From Sulfitobacter sp. DFL-14 (GTDB taxonomy: Bacteria > Pseudomonadota > Alphaproteobacteria > Rhodobacterales > Rhodobacteraceae), in NCBI RefSeq assembly GCF_003335585.1, contig NZ_QBFD01000029.1, positions 281,523 to 345,522 of the forward strand: 64,000 nt of DNA. Direction: 5' to 3'. Below the pieces are notes generated by a model. It saw only the letters and a list, made by a program, of their open reading frames with translations. It was not told where the DNA came from and did no database searches. Below are positions 62,364 to 64,000 of the stretch, in pieces. Made by a program: the position numbers and the translations under genes. The stretch's first letter is position 1, and every line of letters begins with the position of its first letter.

Positions 62364-63695
62364 CTACTCCTGCACCGGCAATCCGCTGGGCACGGTTTCG
62401 GGAATGCCCAGCCGCCCGTCGATCGCCACGGGGTCGGTCAGCGTATCCAGAAAGGCGACAATTGCGGCGATATCTTCCGGAGAAAGCTGCACCGATGGCA
62501 CACGGACCGCCGCCAGAATCGCGGCAAGCTGATCAGGGTCACGCATCACGGTGAAATCCTCGGCCTCGTAACGCGGTAGCACGGCCTGCCCCGCATCATA
62601 CCGTTCAAGCCCCGCCGCCGGGTCGGCATGGGCGGCGACAAAGGCCCGCAGATCACCATGCCCGCCCGCGTGACCATAGGGCGCCGTCAGCGCCACGTTG
62701 CGCAGCGACGGTGTGCGAAAGGCATAAAGGTCCGCCGGATCCCCCGTCACCCGAAAGCGGCCCTCGTCGCGGTCATTGTCCTCGAAACTGGCGGATTTTC
62801 CGGGGCCAATCTGCGGCGCGCCCATGGCGTGAAAGTCATGATCGGTCAGGAAGGGGCCACTGTGGCAACCGGCACAACCGGCTGGGCCATAGAACAGCTC
62901 CATCCCGGCTCGTGCCGCGCCCTCAAGCACCGCCTCGCCACGCAGGACCGCATCGAAGGGCGCGCTATCGGACCGCCACTCATGCTCCATGAATGCGGCG
63001 AGCGCGTTGGAAATATCCGTGAAGGCGATGTCATCCGGGCCCTTCACATGCGGATAGACCGCCGCGAAACTTCCGGCATAGGCGGGCAGTGCCGCGACCC
63101 GGCGCGCGATCAGGTCCCAGGCGCCGCCGGGCCCGGTGATCACCCCCTGCCGCACCGCACGTGCCACGTCGTTCTCGCGGTGCGATCCGGCCATCTCGTC
63201 CCGGCTGAGGACCGGAAACATCGTCTGCGCCGACAGGGCAGAGGCAAAGCCGGTCACCATGTCGGCGTCCATCGGCGTGCGCAGCCCGCCGGGCCAGTCC
63301 GGATCGGCCTCAAGCCTGCCGTCGTGAAACAGGGAGGTGAACTGATGCGCGCCGAGGTTGAACAGCCCCGGCGCGTTGCGCGGAATACGCTCTTCCGGCG
63401 GGTTGTCCGGGTCGGCCCTGCGCTCGGGCCCCATCCCGATCCCACCATCCCCAAGGGACAGGGACACCCCGTCACTGGTGCCGAAATCCGGGTGGTGGCA
63501 GCTTGCGCAGGAAATGCTGCGGTTGCCCGACAGGATCGGATCGTAGAACAGCAACTGCCCCAGCCGCGCCTCTTCCAGGGCGACGGGACGATAATCGCTG
63601 TCGGTCACCGGATCAGGCAGGCCCTGAGCCATCACGATGGCGGGCCAGCAGGCCAGCCCGACAAGGATCTTTCGCAATGACATCACCCGTTTCAT
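62364..63695 (-). CDS. MauG/CcpA-type diheme cytochrome c peroxidase
   Basis: The 443-residue protein has a signal peptide (MSLRKILVGLACWPAIVMAQ region) and two heme motifs: CASCH (63-67) and a second CAGCH about residue 263. Flanking motifs GTSDGVSLSLGDGG and DLYAFRTPSLRNVALTAPYGHAGGH fit the cytochrome c peroxidase/MauG family. It would act in the periplasm as a peroxidase or in protein-cofactor maturation. The ATG at 63695 is chosen to begin the signal peptide; ATGs at 63707 and 63683 are alternatives. It is convergent with the CRTAC1 gene. Confidence 0.87.
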   Translation of the reverse strand: MKRVMSLRKILVGLACWPAIVMAQGLPDPVTDSDYRPVALEEARLGQLLFYDPILSGNRSISCASCHHPDFGTSDGVSLSLGDGGIGMGPERRADPDNPPEERIPRNAPGLFNLGAHQFTSLFHDGRLEADPDWPGGLRTPMDADMVTGFASALSAQTMFPVLSRDEMAGSHRENDVARAVRQGVITGPGGAWDLIARRVAALPAYAGSFAAVYPHVKGPDDIAFTDISNALAAFMEHEWRSDSAPFDAVLRGEAVLEGAARAGMELFYGPAGCAGCHSGPFLTDHDFHAMGAPQIGPGKSASFEDNDRDEGRFRVTGDPADLYAFRTPSLRNVALTAPYGHAGGHGDLRAFVAAHADPAAGLERYDAGQAVLPRYEAEDFTVMRDPDQLAAILAAVRVPSVQLSPEDIAAIVAFLDTLTDPVAIDGRLGIPETVPSGLPVQE

Positions 63696-63731
63696 GCCCG
63701 CCACCATAGCCGATGCAAGGACATAGAAAAG

Positions 63732-63779
63732 GGGTCAGGCGGATTTGGCGTCGTGTCAGACGCCCAAACCGCCCGACCC
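63732..63779. terminator. long stepped hairpin upstream of the peroxidase gene
   Basis: Arms GGGTC.GGCGG....GGCGTC and GACGCC....CCGCC.GACCC form a 48-nt stepped palindrome. It likely terminates transcription of the minus-strand gene that ends at 63909. The surrounding stretch has no gene. Confidence 0.7.
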
Positions 63780-63908
63780 GGCGCAGGGGCTGAGCGGTCA
63801 TTCGTGAAAAATGCAGCGAAGGGCGGGATTGAGCCTGGAGTGCCGGATGCTGCAAGCCGGGCCAGCGCCTGCCCGGGGTGGGCGATGCCGACTTGTGTAG
63901 ATGGCACT

Positions 63909-64000
63909 TTATTTCTCAACCATGATGAATCCCATCAGTGGAACACCCAGCCTCACCAAATCGCCTACCCGACCGGCGGGCAGGCGATGGCCCGGCGCCT
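63909..64000 (-). CDS. C-terminal end of an unidentified protein (cut by window edge)
   Basis: An open minus-strand frame enters from the right edge and ends at a TAA (63911-63909). The visible 29 residues read APGHRLPAGRVGDLVRLG, then VPLMGFIMVEK. The GRVGDLVRLGVPL pattern recalls the ends of SLC13/DASS-type permeases, but the fragment is too short to name. The stepped hairpin at 63732-63779 lies downstream of its stop. Confidence 0.4.
   Translation of the reverse strand, partial: APGHRLPAGRVGDLVRLGVPLMGFIMVEK

Overview
The window looks like chromosomal DNA of a marine-type alphaproteobacterium of the Rhodobacteraceae/Roseobacter group. The reasons are high GC, dense short operons with ATGA overlaps, a DUF2927 lipoprotein next to XpaC/TelA, a split XylFHG transporter with a ROK-family XylR, an IorAB-type molybdenum hydroxylase, glutathione-dependent formaldehyde dehydrogenase and a fused indolepyruvate oxidoreductase. 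No prophage, IS transposase, CRISPR array or rRNA operon is visible. One tRNA (Gly-UCC) is present.

Layout. 1-1069: 5' part of tadA, divergent from an RluB-type pseudouridine synthase. 1257-12438: a TerC/XpaC/TelA/DUF2927/SPFH/cytochrome b561/zinc-ribbon envelope-stress block. It is interrupted at 5554-7825 by a CGNR regulator, an alpha/beta hydrolase with an Asp nucleophile, and an SDR behind a MerR/SoxR-type promoter; it ends with a nitroreductase and dtd. 12705-21325 (minus): a complete type I secretion operon with its 1268-residue Ig-repeat adhesin. 21633-28888: a CocE/NonD hydrolase with a peptide ABC importer. 28889-41274: unusual long palindromes, small unknown genes, a phosphodiesterase, lipid/ester enzymes, an ABC exporter, tRNA-Gly, a PLP enzyme and the molybdenum hydroxylase with a diheme cytochrome c. 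41393-48443 (minus): five tandem paralogous secreted proteins plus a remnant of a sixth. 48844-54050: formaldehyde dehydrogenase, an Lrp regulator and indolepyruvate oxidoreductase. 54405-60537: the xylose uptake operon and its ROK regulator. 60534-63695: a CRTAC1/VCBS protein and a MauG-type diheme peroxidase. The window ends inside an unidentified gene.

The most unusual content is (i) the tandem array of secreted proteins, with variable heads, a conserved Cys pair, a shared fibre-like core and a coiled-coil tail, including signs of gene conversion and gene decay; (ii) a family of ~97-nt long palindromes with a conserved core and co-varying stems, two of which sit directly in front of start codons; (iii) a tandem triplication of the 3' end and terminator of the indolepyruvate oxidoreductase gene; and (iv) a redox-type promoter driving an SDR that lacks the catalytic Tyr.
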